Part shown: positions 1 to 11,700 of the stretch, one piece after another
Layout of the letters: the number at the start of each line of letters is the position of its first letter
Numbering within the stretch: position 1 is the first letter of the stretch
Assembly (NCBI RefSeq): GCF_011386835.1
Contig: NC_088795.1
Span: 15,667,441-15,731,440, forward strand
Reading direction: 5' to 3'
DNA from: Chrysemys picta bellii
Lineage: Eukaryota > Chordata > Testudines > Emydidae
Length of the DNA: 64,000 nucleotides
Notes under the pieces: generated by a model
Told to the model about the DNA's origin: nothing
What the model saw: the letters and a program-made list of their open reading frames with translations, nothing else
The model's database searches: none
Translations under genes and position numbers: made by a program

Positions 1-2573
1 TTTCCCTATATAAGTATTGAGGAAGTACGGAGGGGGTACGGACTATAGGATTTGGCTCATTGGTAACGGAGAAGCCCTTTTATGTAGCAGCAAATCCTCA
101 GAAGCTCTACATTGTACACCAGTCCTGCACACCACACTGAAACCCAACTTGTTAATTGTTCCCCCCAAGCAAACCACTCTTTGTAGATCCTGTCTAGGGA
201 AGAAGTTCCCTGGCTGGCACGTCGTTCTCTAGTTAAGTCAAGCTAAGCCGAGTTCTTTGAGCGTGGTCCTTGCGAATATCGCGAACCATTTAATTCATCT
301 ACTTGGCCAATATTAGGGCTGCTTCAGACTCCACAATGCATATGCTTATGACACGCGGGAACCGGGTCAGTGGAATTGTAGGCTCTTTCATACATGAAAG
401 GTATCTCTTCAAATGAACTTTCGGGCAGATAACCAAGATGAAAAAATGGAGTGCTGTTGCCAACCAGGTCATGGAGAGAAGCCTTCATGTATTCACTAAG
501 GAATGCTGGAATGTCCTCTCGCGGCTGCCTTTTCAATACAGCACTCTGTGGAAGGCAGCAAAAGGCACCATTAATCGTTGTTCCCCTCTCTCCCATTATA
601 ATTTCTCCCGCCATCAGATAATGGCCATAGGGGGAGTTTTGTTTGCTACAGTTCATGCAAAGGGAAAGCGCCAATTCACAATAGCCTGGCCTGTTTGGCT
701 CAGAAGGGTGGAGAGTCTGGTGCATTCATTCATTCATTTAGCTGTGCTCTGCGGTTAAATGAGACAAGATAGTATTGTTGGGAGAAGAACTGAGTATTGA
801 ACTGTACACGTTTGCCTTCTTCAAAGTGGAGGCTATAATTACCATCAGAAACTTGCATTGTTAGATACTGACCTCTGCCATGAGACGGGGTGTACACTTC
901 TGTAACCTTGACCTATGCAAACACAGGCTGCAGGCGGGCCAATCCACCTCGGTAGTCAAACAGGCAACAGCAGAAGGAATAAGTGTCCATGTGATTAAAA
1001 AACCCACTGAGGTTCAGAGATGGTACTTATTGACAGATGTCCAATAACAGGCAGAAATGCTCTGAAAGGGGAATTCAAAAGAAGGATGGTTTAGTGGTTA
1101 TGGCACTAGCCTGGGAGTTGGAAGATCTGGGTTCAATTCCTGGCTCAGCTACAGATTTCCTGGGTGACCTTGGGCAAGTTACTTAGCCTCTCCATGCCTC
1201 AGTTTCCCATCAGTACAATGGGGATAATAGCACATCCCTACTGCACGGGGTGTTATGAGGATAAATACATTGTGAAGTTTTCAGATACCATGGTAACGGG
1301 AGTCCTATAAGTACCATAGATAAGTGGTGGACTCTTCCCTCGGTCTTACTGAAGTGTTTTACTAATTGGCTGCAGTTGTTTTGGGCTCCTATTATGTTTT
1401 ATTTTCATTTGTTTTGTTTTTTTTAATGGGAGAGATGTAACCATAGCTGCTGGAGTTGGTGCCTGCTGATTGCTGTCATGTGTCTGTGGTATAACCTCTG
1501 GTATAACCTCTGGTATGCTTGACTCATGTCGCATAGGCCGGGAAATAAAGATCAGCCTCATGTCAGTACTCTCATGTGTCTCATCCTTACTATAGAGCCG
1601 GCTGCATATTTAGGAAGCGTTCATATTGGAGCAGATTACATAAGGGAAGGTGATTATCTTTCTGTCAACGAGCCAGGCAAATGCTTTATGTCTTCATCGT
1701 TATTTTAGAACCATCTAGCCAGCAGAACTGTCCCCAGTAATCACCCCAGGAAAGAAAAGCTTACGCTGCAGCTGACAGCAGGTTTTTTCCATGCCCAACT
1801 TCCATGTTGCGTGTTTCACATAAATTAAAATTCTGCATTTCCCGTTTCAAACAATATCACAGCTTATATCCTGGCCTTCTGTGAGTGGTGATGCATGTGC
1901 TGTTGGACCTAGTAGAGTCTTCTAAGATGGCTTTCTGCTCGACAGTGATCCTAAGGAAAGAAGATTCTGCGTATTGCGTTGGAGTGTACTGCAAAAAGCA
2001 GTGTGTTCCTTACTAGGCCGAACCCTGCTCATGAGAGCAGATCCAGCAGTTGTTGGGTAGTAAGGGAAGCAGGATTTGGCTTGTTGTGAGGTACACTGTA
2101 GTTTGTAGTTTAAGCTTAGGAGGACAAATATTGTCCTTGGATGTGTGTAGGTCCTACTGAACATTTTAATGGGACCCAGGTAGAGACAGAACAGCTGCAG
2201 GGTTGTGTCTGGTCTGGACATGCCAGCTCAGCCCATCATACAGGCAGTCATGGGTGGGGAGAATGTATCCATTAGATGTAGGTCCTTTGGCCGAGATTAT
2301 GCTATGTCTACGCCACCAGGGGGACCCTCTCTATTGGACTGATCCCAATGTGACTGCTATGCCCGTATTAGGACTACTTTGTCCCCATGTTGCCAGGAAC
2401 AGTGGGTGCATTGCAGCCTGGAGTCTGGGCCATGAGTTATAGAGCCTGGGGATGTTTGCAGAAGAGGGAAGTTAGGCGCTGGTGCGGGGTAATTCACTGG
2501 AGCAAGGATTATTTCCAGGCTTGTTGGCTATTAAATGAGCTTACACATTTCCCGTGTTGTTTTTCCATTGCAG
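1..2573. other. Intron upstream of the VWC2 exon (5' end cut by window)
   Basis: No coding exon is supported in this stretch. The only repeat I recognise is the tRNA-headed SINE at 1086-1322. A (CATT)4-like run occurs near 723-738. The open frames at 324-758 overlap on both strands and show no domain signature. The gene's 5' exons lie further upstream, outside the window. Confidence 0.6.
1086..1322 (+). mobile_element. tRNA-derived SINE, MIR-like layout, copy 1
   Basis: The head contains an A-box-like ggtttagtggtta and a clear B-box (ggttcaattcc). The body has gggtgaccttgggcaagtt followed by cctcagtttccc and acaatggggataatagcac, the order seen in MIR-type tRNA SINEs of amniotes. The tail ends in a cagatacca-type segment. 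At least six other + strand copies of the same order occur in the window (22592, 28719, 35040, 45826, 55345, 61692). Confidence 0.75.
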
Positions 2574-2733
2574 CATGGCATGGAATGGGCAAGCTCTGCA
2601 TGCACGGCGTGCTCCTGTGCCAATGGGAAGGTTAGCTGCACCCCCAAGTCCTGCCCACCCCTTTCTTGTGGCAGAGGGGAGCTGGAGTACATCGCCCAAG
2701 GAGAGTGCTGTCCCAAATGCGTGGGCACTGGTG
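2574..2733 (+). CDS. FRAS1: FRAS1 exon: most of VWC domain 2
   Basis: Internal exon of 160 bases, entering in phase 0 and leaving in phase 1 (53 codons plus one base). It opens with HGMEWASSAC, followed by CTACSC and the closing CCPKC, the usual VWC layout of CxxCxC near the start and CCPxC at the end. The acceptor follows a T-rich tract (ttttccattg-cag) and the donor is a strong gtgagt at 2734. The domain's first residues (a CxxE-type start in human FRAS1) must come from an upstream exon outside the window. VWC domains in matrix proteins commonly bind growth factors of the BMP/TGF-beta class; for FRAS1 that role is inference. An ATG at 2535 opens the same frame but lies in the intron and is not a start codon. 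Confidence 0.93.
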
Positions 2734-5700
2734 GTGAGTATTTCGAAAGGGGCATCCCATGCAGTGAATTTGGCCTTAGTTAAGTGGCCTCAAGGAGTGG
2801 GGTCGACGTTGCTGCTCTGCACATTGGCTTAGTGATTAGGTGAGACCATCTCTTCAGTCCTCAAATCAATGAAGAGTATTTTTCCCCTTTGCTTTGAATC
2901 CATTTTCTTCAAGCTCTCCTGTGCAGTACCCTGCCCAAACACATATCGGGGTATGGAACTTCTCCGGATTCTCTTTTCACGCTGCTCATTTTGTCTCCTG
3001 TAGATAAAGGCTGACATTTCCAAAGCTGCCTAAGGGATTTGGAGGTGCAGATCCCATTCAAATTAAATGGGAATTGGGCATCCAACTCACATAGGTGTCT
3101 TTGAAATCTCAGCCTTAACCTAAAGGCAAAATCTCTTAAAGGCTGGTGAAATTATTGATTATTTTCCCCCTCCGATAAATCAGGCCTTTTGCGTTTTGAG
3201 AAACACATAGTCTTATTTAAACCACACGCACAAAAATAATTCAAAAAACTTCATTTAAATCCACAGATGCTTCAGATTTTATACTTGCTTTTGAAGCTGT
3301 GTACTTATCCATCCTTTAGGGCCTATAGACTAAATTCAGCCCTCCATAAGAGGGGGGAACCTCTTAGACTCTAGTTGAATTCACTAGAGTTGCAGCTGTT
3401 TATACCAGGGCTGAAACTAGCACGAGTCATATTGTTTGCAGTATCTTAGCCACATGATATCAGCTGTGACATGCAGGCTGAACATACTCAAGTGTTGGAC
3501 TAGTAAAAAATGTAGAAATGGTGCGAGTGAAATGTCAGTGGCCCTAGGTTGTCCAGCACATCTTCATAGCAGTGTCCACACTATTCAAACTTGTCTTGTC
3601 AAACAAACCTGACTTCAGTTTTTCATGAAATTACAAGTTGAGTTGATTAAGGATGTTATGCAGTTACCTTTGAGTTTTGTAAGGCATTTGATTTAGTGCT
3701 GCATGCAAGGCTGTCCCTAGGGGTGTGTGGAAGTGATGGATTCGTCTTCTCCGGAACCGACCGTGCTGGCCAATTGCAGCGGCCGGCGGGACCCCCCCAA
3801 AGCTGGGAGGCCCGGGGTGGAAGTGACGGTTTCACCTCTTCCAGGACCGACCGTGCTGGCCAATCTCACCGGCCTGCCTTCCCCCCCCCCCAAAGGATGG
3901 GGCCCGGAGCGGTTGCCCCAATTTGCCCTACGCAAGGGATGGCTCGGGCTGCATCTCTCTTTTAAAAAAAAAAAAAATTAGTTCAATACAATAGCAATAA
4001 AGAACACATTGGATAGATTGAGAATTGGCTAAGTGACAGATCTCAAAACCTGGTTATTAATGGGAATCCTCATCAAATTGGGGTGTTTCTAGTGAGTTTT
4101 TCCAGGATTGAATATTTTTATCAGTGATCTGGATGTAAGTTTATAGTCACTGCTGATCAAATTTACAGATCCTAAAAGATTGGTGGAGTGATAAGTAATG
4201 GTGAGGACAGGGCATTCGTATGGGGTGATCTGGATCGCTTGGTAAACTGGGTCCTTTCAGACAAAATGAGTTTTAATACATCTAAATGCTAGGTTATACA
4301 TCTAGAAACAAAGAATGCAGGCCATGTGTATCAAATGGACTATCTTCTAGAAAGCAGTGACTCCGAAAAAGGATTCAGGGGTCAGAGTGGACAAATAGCT
4401 CAACATGAGGTCTCAGCGTGATACTATGGTTAAAGGGCTAATGTGATCCTCAACCATATGAAGGAGAGTAGTGAGTAGGAACAGAGCAGTGATTTAACCT
4501 CGGTATATGGCATTGGTGAAACCGCTACTGGAACACTGCATCCAGTTCTGGTGTCGACATTTTAAAAAGGATGTTGAAAAATTGGGGAGGATGCAGCCAA
4601 GAGCCACAAATATGATTCGAGGGTTGGAGAAAATGCCTTACAGCAAGAGATTTAAAAAAAACAGGAGTACTTCGGTATGCATCCGAAGAAGTGGGCTGTA
4701 GTCCACGAAAGCTTATGCTCTAATAAATTTGTTAGTCTCTAAGGTGCCACAAGTACTCCTGTTCTTTTTACGGATACAGACTAACACGGCTGCTACTCTG
4801 AAACAAGAGATTTAAAGCTCTCAATCTGTTTATCTTATCATCAAGAAAATTGAGAAGTGACTTGAATACAGGTTGTAAGTACCTTCACGGGGAGAAGGTA
4901 ACGGGTACTCAAGGGCTCTGTTGTTTAGCGAATAAAGACATAACAAGAAGCAATGGCTGAAATATAAAGCCAGACAAATTCAAATTAGCAATAGGATGCA
5001 CATTTTTAACAATGATTAATCAGTGGAACAAACTACCAGGGGAAGTGGTGGATTCTCCATCTCTTGATGTCTTAGAGTCAAGACTGTTTACCTTTCTGGA
5101 AGATAGACTTTAGTCAGACACAAATTATTGAAAGAAGAACAGGAGTACTTGTGGCACCTTAGAGACTAACAAATTTATTGAGCTTGATGTGGGGGTAACC
5201 TGGTGAATTTAATGGCCTTGGATATGCAGGATTACATCATCTACTGGTTCCTTTCTGGCCTTAAACTCTATGATCTATCCTGAACTTACTTCACAGCGAA
5301 TATAAGTACCGCCTGTAGTTTGTAACGTCATATACAGATGTCAGAACCCAGAAGTAGATCTCAAAGCATGTCAGGACAATTTCAGGAGGAAGCATCATGG
5401 TTGATGCATTTCTTCAGTATTGAGATATCTGATTGGTTTAAATCTCAGATGTAACTTTGGACTCTTACTATAATCCTTGGCCTTTCTGCTGAGGCTGTCA
5501 ACGTCAATTAGGTCATTTGTCCAGGGGTAATTAGATTGAGACCAGCAGTTTACTGGGGCAAGGATCATGCTTTCTTTCGTGTTTGTAAAGCATCTCATAC
5601 ATCATGGATGCTACCAGAAACAAATAGATAATAAATAATAATTTCACACAGGACAGTGAATAACGAATGGGTTTTTTTAATATTGCAATTATTCTGGGTC

Positions 5701-8700
5701 AGCTTCATGGAGATGGCTCTTATAAAGTTCTTCCTTGCAGATGCTAATCAGTAGATGAATCATACATCTGCAGTCTTTTTTATATGATTGTGAATGTCCA
5801 TAAAGTCATCACACATGTGAAATTGTGCTGGTAGAACGTGAGAAACCAGAAAAAATGTGTACAGGTGAAACGCTGTGCAGCCAAATGGAGTTAGTAAGAA
5901 AAGTCATGGTCTGATGCTACCTCTGGGCCTTCCAGGGGACAGAAGTTCCTAGAGTAAAGGGGATGGATCTGAGATTAAAGGAGTTGGATGAGGAGAGGGA
6001 ATTAAAGAAAACATGAAAATGGAAACACAGAATGACTCTCAGACTCATAAATGTTGAGGCCAAAAAAGACCATCATGATTATCCAGCCTGATTTCCTGCA
6101 CATCTAGCCTGACCTCCTGCAGGCCACAGAATCTCACCCACCCACTCCTGTAATAGACCCCTAACCTCTGGCTGAGTTACTGAAGTCCTCAAATCATGCT
6201 TTAAAGATGTCAAGTTACAGAGAATCCACCATTTGCACTAGTTTCAACCTGCAAGTGACCCGTGCCTCATGTGTAGAAGAAGGTGAACACCTCTCTGCCA
6301 ATCTGACTTTGGGGGAAATTTCTTCCTGACCCTAAATATGGTGATCAGTTAGACCCTGAGCATGTGGGCAAGTCTCACCAGCCAGACACCTGGGAAAGAA
6401 TTCTCTGTAGTAACTCAGAGCCCTCCCCATCTACTGCCCCATCACCGGCCGTTGGAGATATTTGCTGCTAGCAGTTGCAGATTTGCTACATGCCATTGTA
6501 GGTAGTCTCATCATACCGTCCCCTCCATAAACTTATCAAGCTCCATCTTGAAGCTAGTTAGGTTTTTTGCCCCCTCTGCTCCCCTTGAAAGGCTATTCCA
6601 GAACTTCACTCCTCTGATGGTCTTAATTGTCTCTTAGAGTCCTGCTCCTTTGACGGCCAAATGTTTCGGGATGGCGAGGAGTGGCACCTCAGCCAGTGCT
6701 CCAAATGTGTCTGCAGGAATGGGGAAACTCAGTGCTTCACAGCCGAATGTCAGCCAGTGTTGTGCAGCGAGGTAAGAACTGTCCTATCAATGGTTTGTGC
6801 AATTTATTAGCTTTTCCTTGCCATGGGAAATTTGCATTTCTCAAAAGAACATATTTGCTGGCAGGCTAAAGGAAAAATGATTCAGAAAAGAGGCGTTTGA
6901 AAATCATGTAGAAGTGTACGCTCCACAAAAAAATAAAAGCCCCCCAAACCTCCAGCCATGTCCATTACAGGCTATTACAGACTAATATATTATAACCTCC
7001 AGCCATATTACAGACTAATATATTGTAAACACCAGCTGTGCCTTTTGTTTTGTAATTCAGATAATTCTGTGGAGCTGGTCAGGAAATATTTTTTGATTCT
7101 GTGAACAATTTCGTAAAACGCAAAGGAGTTTTATTTAAATGTTTCTTCAAAAAATTTTTGAGCTTTTGTTGAAACCTACCGATTTTTGTTGTTGTTGTTG
7201 ACAAGAACCTTCCCAAAATTTAGTTGAAAATGGACATTTCCCACCATAATTTCCTTTTTGATGAAAAAGCAATTTTTTTGTACAAAAATGTTTCAAACTA
7301 AAAGTTTCAGCCAGCTTTACAATATTACTCCCGAAAGGTGACTGTGTTGTCTACTGATTACAGCAAATCCTGGGAGCCTGCAATGCTAGGGACATAACTT
7401 GCTCGAGTTCACCCAGCGAGTCAGTAATTTAGCCCAAATTACAGAATCAGAGCACTTCTGGCTCCCAGTTCTTTGCTTAAGATGACAGTCATGATTCTCT
7501 AGTACCTACACAATGATTTTCACATTCAAAGTACTGTACGTACATTAACTAAAAAAATTCCAGTATGCTGGGTAATCCAGATAATCAAAAGCATACTTAG
7601 TACTTTATATATTGTAAAATAATTTGATACATTTTATCTTTGGTAGATGTCAGGAAAAAAGTGCCAAAAAAGAGCAAGGGATCTGGTTGGACTTTTCACT
7701 TCCTGGGCTTCCCAACAGTGCTCATGTGCAACCACACTCATCTGCAAAATAAGAAACCAGCTTCTAGGGAGTTTGCATTGTTCTGCTTTACTGTAGTTCT
7801 CGAGATGCTGTAGTTTTCCTGATTTTTTGTTTCCGCATCAAGCACATTCCAGTCGCAAATCCAGAATTGTGTCTCCCTTGGTGTGTGGTGAGGCAGGTTC
7901 CCACCTTAGAACTGGGAAAATAAAGCACCGATCATAAAGCTTTTTCCTTTAGTGCTTGCCAACCTATGTGCTTTGGGACCAGGTGTTCATGTAATGAACA
8001 CTGGCTCCTGTTTGAAAAAAGCCCAGCTGTTTCTCTGAATACTAATCACTTCATGCTTCATACTGAGATGTGTAATTAATATTACGAGATTAAGTGGTGT
8101 TGGTTAGAGCAAATTAAAGCAAAATCTCTAAATGTTTAGAATTTTTCCTCTTAAATGTACTTAAGTTATCCCTTGATTGATTGCACTAATGTTTAATCAG
8201 TTAGTCATTAAAACTTAATTAATAGAAACTGGAACCAGAACATTGTTGCCATGACGTATCTGAGACTAATCAGCTAGAAGCATCCAATTTAATGTACCAA
8301 AAATCCCCTTTAGCTAATTCTGATAATGTTCCATAGATTTCCTAACAAGGTGCCCTAATGGAAAGCGCATTAGCAGTAATGGCAAGAATCCCATACTGCT
8401 CACGGTAACTATCATTTTTTCAGTGCTCTGTGCTTGTGTATTTATATCAATATTGCCCGGTCCGGGCTTCCCACAGCACACAACACACGGGTAGTTTCTC
8501 TCCTGCTACATCAGGCAGAATGGGAAGCAAGAGAGAGCTGTCCTTCAGATAGTCATGCGCTGTCCCTTCTCTCTAGTCTTTGTCCTGCCTCACTGCAGAG
8601 AAGGAACTTAGGAAGCTTCTGCCATTTTTGTCAGTGTTTTCTTCAGAGGGCTAGATCCCGCCAATCTCACTCAACTGGAGTAGTACTTTACTCCTTTATT

Positions 8701-11700
8701 CGAATGGCACTATCTGTGGGAAAAGGTACGGTCACTGTGTGTAATCAAAGGATTCGTTTAGCTCTCCATGCTCTGTACAGTGAGTACCATCAAAGAGCCA
8801 GGAGAGAAGAGGAAAAATGCACTTCTGTGGTGGCACAGGATATTTTTGCCCTGCAAGTGAAAGTTCCCTAGGCCTGAGCAGCCAGCAGGCAGCTTCTGGT
8901 GAAACATGAAAAGAGTGGCTGGCAGTTTCAACTCACTTCGCTTGCTTGTCTCCAGGGAGTGTAGTGGGAACAAGAGGTTGTCCCCAAAACCCAAGTCAGA
9001 TAAAGGGTCATTTGTTAGAATTTCCCTGGCAAAATCCATGAATTATCACCATGAACTTTCCCAGGAGGTTTCTGGCTCTCCAGCCCATCCTTTGGAGGTT
9101 GGACATTAGGAAAAACTTCCTAACCGTCATGGTGGTTAAGCACTGGAATAAATTGCCTAGGGAGATTGTAGGGTTTCCATCACTGGTGATTTTTAAGAGC
9201 AGGTTAGACAAACAACTCTCAGGGAAGGTCTAGGTAATTAGTCCTGCCACAAGTGCAGGGGACTGGACTAGATGACCTCTCGAGGTCCTGTGATTCTATG
9301 AAAGTCATCTTTGTTCTCCCTTTGGAAGCTTGTGACTTACATGCTATCTCATGAAGCAGGAGCTGACAATACTTAGCATTTCTGTAGCACTTTTCATGTT
9401 CAGAACACCTTACGCAGATTAACTAATTAATCTTCACAAGATCCCTGTGCGGCAGGAGGTAGATACTGGTGTAAATATCATTGTCCCCATTTCACTGACA
9501 GGATACTGAGGGTTTATCAACATGCAGAATTGTGCAGTTTTTAACTAAATGTGATTTTTAGGGTATGTCTGCACTTAAAATGCTGCAGCTACACTGCTGT
9601 AGCACTTCTGTGTAGATGCTACCTATGCTGATGGGAGGGGTTCTCCCCGCAGCATAGGTGAGCCATCTCCCCTAGAGGCAGTGGCTAGGTTGACAAAAGA
9701 ATTCTTCCACCGATCTAGCGCTGTCTACGCTGGGCGTTAGGGCAGCTTAACTACGCTGCTCGGGTGTGGATTTTTCATACCCCTGACTGACATAGTTAAG
9801 CCAACTTAATTTTCTAGTGCAGACCAGGCCTTCGACTGATTCAGTTAAGCCATTGCAAAAGGCTGTGTGAACACTCTTATTGGTTAAAACCAGCAGGCTG
9901 ATTTCATTTTCGTTTAAGTCAATTAGCAACAAGTTTAAACTAAACCAAAATAAGTCACTCTTAGACTGAAGTAAGTCTCTACACAGAGAATTGTACCGCA
10001 CCAATTTAACTAAACTGGTGCCAGTTTGTGTGTAGACAACCTCTGAGGCAGAGAGGTTAAGTGACTCATCCAAGGCCACAAAGTGAATCTGTCTAGAACC
10101 AGTGAATCAGTCTAGAACCAGGTCTAGACTCTAGATCTCTCCTAATTTCTAGTCTTATGCCTAATCCTGTAGACCATACTGCTTCTCTTTAATCATGGTT
10201 CCAACAGTGTCTATCTCAAGAGTCCCAAAGAATGAGATGTAGTATCTTTGTGCTTGGCCTTCTACTTTTGCAGCAGAATGCAAAGCTGACCCCAAAATTC
10301 TTACCCTAATTCATGGCTGTGGTGGCTGGTGGTTATCACATAGATATAAATGTCTTTTGCAGGAGTTACAGGTATAGGCTACTGGGCTGCATATTTAATT
10401 TTCAAACTGTTATTCTGCTCATCTCTTTTTTTTTAAATAAAGTTTTCTGTTTTTTAATCTTTAGGATGAAGCTATGGCTGTGTCTCCTGGAAAGTGTTGC
10501 CCAGAGTGCATTCCAAAACCCTGTTCCATATCTGGAAAAGTGTATGAGGTAACCTTTGATGAACCAAACCAAAAACCAACCTGACATGAATTCTGGCACA
10601 TCTCTATTTTTCCCCTCCCTAACATCTGACTTTCTGCCAGCATTAATAACTTGGTACAATGGCTGTTTTTTTTTTTTTTTATTTCCTGGGACGCTAAAAG
10701 ACTTGAAAGGGATTAGAAATATAAAGGAATTTGCTGGAAAACTGCAGCCAGGTTCACGGGATAAATTAGATAAGGTACTTACTGTTCACACATCATTTTT
10801 TTTAAGTGGGAAAACAAATAATTGATGGAAGTCATTATATCCATAGCTTTCAGTGTACTCCCCTGGAATATATTTAGTATTATTCAGTCATGTATACAAA
10901 GGGAAATGTAGTATATCTCTACCCCGATATAACGCGACCCAATATAACATGAATTCGGATATAACGCGGTAAAGCAGCGCTCGAGGGGGGGGGGGGGGGC
11001 GGCAGGGCGGGGATGTGCACGCCGGCGGATCAAAGCAAGTTCGATATAACGTGGTTTCACCTATAACGCGGTAAGCTTTTTTGGCTCCCGAGGACAGTGT
11101 TATATCGAGGTAGAGGTGTATTAGCACTAACTACGCTCTTGCAAAGGTGACTGACCCTCTGGCCAACTTTCTGATGAGGAGTGTACACTGCAATATCGAT
11201 CTGGGCCTCTCTTCTTCCCTTTATCTATCCTGATCATGGAGCAATATGCAGTTTCTTTTTAAAAAAAATATCTCTGTACTTGGATACATGTATGTATAAG
11301 GAACCCATTACACTCAAAGGGAAATGCATACTCCAGGAGAGAATGTGGTGATGGTTACTGCTTTATTTTTTAATTTATATATGTATCTCTCTATCTTCTT
11401 TCTGGACAGCATGGTGAGCAGTGGAAGGAAAATTCCTGCACTACCTGTATATGTGACAGAGGGGCAGCAAAGTGTCTTAAACAGGCCTGCACCCCACGTA
11501 CCTGTGAGAAGGTAATGCAGCAGTGCACGGCCTCACGATCACGCTGCGGGTCTCACTCGCCCCTTTCATAAAGGGCTGAAGGAGGGCTTGAAAGGTTAGC
11601 ACTTAACTGAGTATTGATGTTTGCTAGGATCAGAACAAGGTGCAGCGTCCTGGGAAATGTTGCGAGCAGTGCGTGTCTTCCAAAGGAAGCTGCTTATACG

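Larger units (their letters stand above)
3620..5290 (+). mobile_element. CR1-like LINE 3' region, interrupted
   Basis: The layout follows the CR1 reverse-transcriptase tail: acagatcctaaaagattgg, then gctaggttatacat, gaaagcagtgactccg, aggattcaggggtc, tctggtgtcgacat and gtggaacaaactacc, ending ggccttggatatgc. Many stops and indels show an old, dead copy. It is broken by a GC-rich insertion at 3700-3975, a hairpin SINE at 4657-4803 and a SINE fragment at 5138-5180. The segment order is the evidence; the family assignment is from memory of turtle and bird CR1. Confidence 0.65.
2734..6637. other. Intron between VWC2 and VWC3 exons
   Basis: A 3.9-kb phase-1 intron. From about 3620 onward it is largely CR1 LINE sequence with nested insertions, then from 6040 a minus-strand CR1-like segment that reaches the acceptor. 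I see nothing recognisable in 2734-3620 or 5300-6040. Confidence 0.7.
6772..10464. other. Intron between VWC3 and VWC4 exons
   Basis: 3.7-kb phase-0 intron. A partial tandem duplication at 6945-7035 (two copies of a unit with attacagactaatatatt) and an AT-rich stretch at 7130-7320 with (GTT)n at 7188-7200 are visible. A CR1 tail lies at 9090-9302 and a nested repeat cluster at 9370-10190. I see nothing recognisable in 7330-8430. The open frames at 8434-9039 overlap on both strands and look like chance. Confidence 0.6.

Noticed and set aside
324..758. Opposing open frames of 133 and 106 codons
   Set aside because: Mutual shadows on opposite strands with no signature; probably chance in intron sequence.
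1086..1322. A tRNA gene, because of the B-box ggttcaattcc
   Set aside because: No cloverleaf stems; the sequence continues into a SINE body and recurs elsewhere in the window.
2535..2573. ATG at 2535 as a translation start for the VWC2 exon
   Set aside because: The codons before 2574 are the polypyrimidine tract and AG acceptor of an intron; the exon begins mid-domain.
8434..8871. 145-codon + strand open frame in the VWC3/VWC4 intron
   Set aside because: No conserved motif, overlapped by an opposite-strand frame, and low similarity to any family I know.
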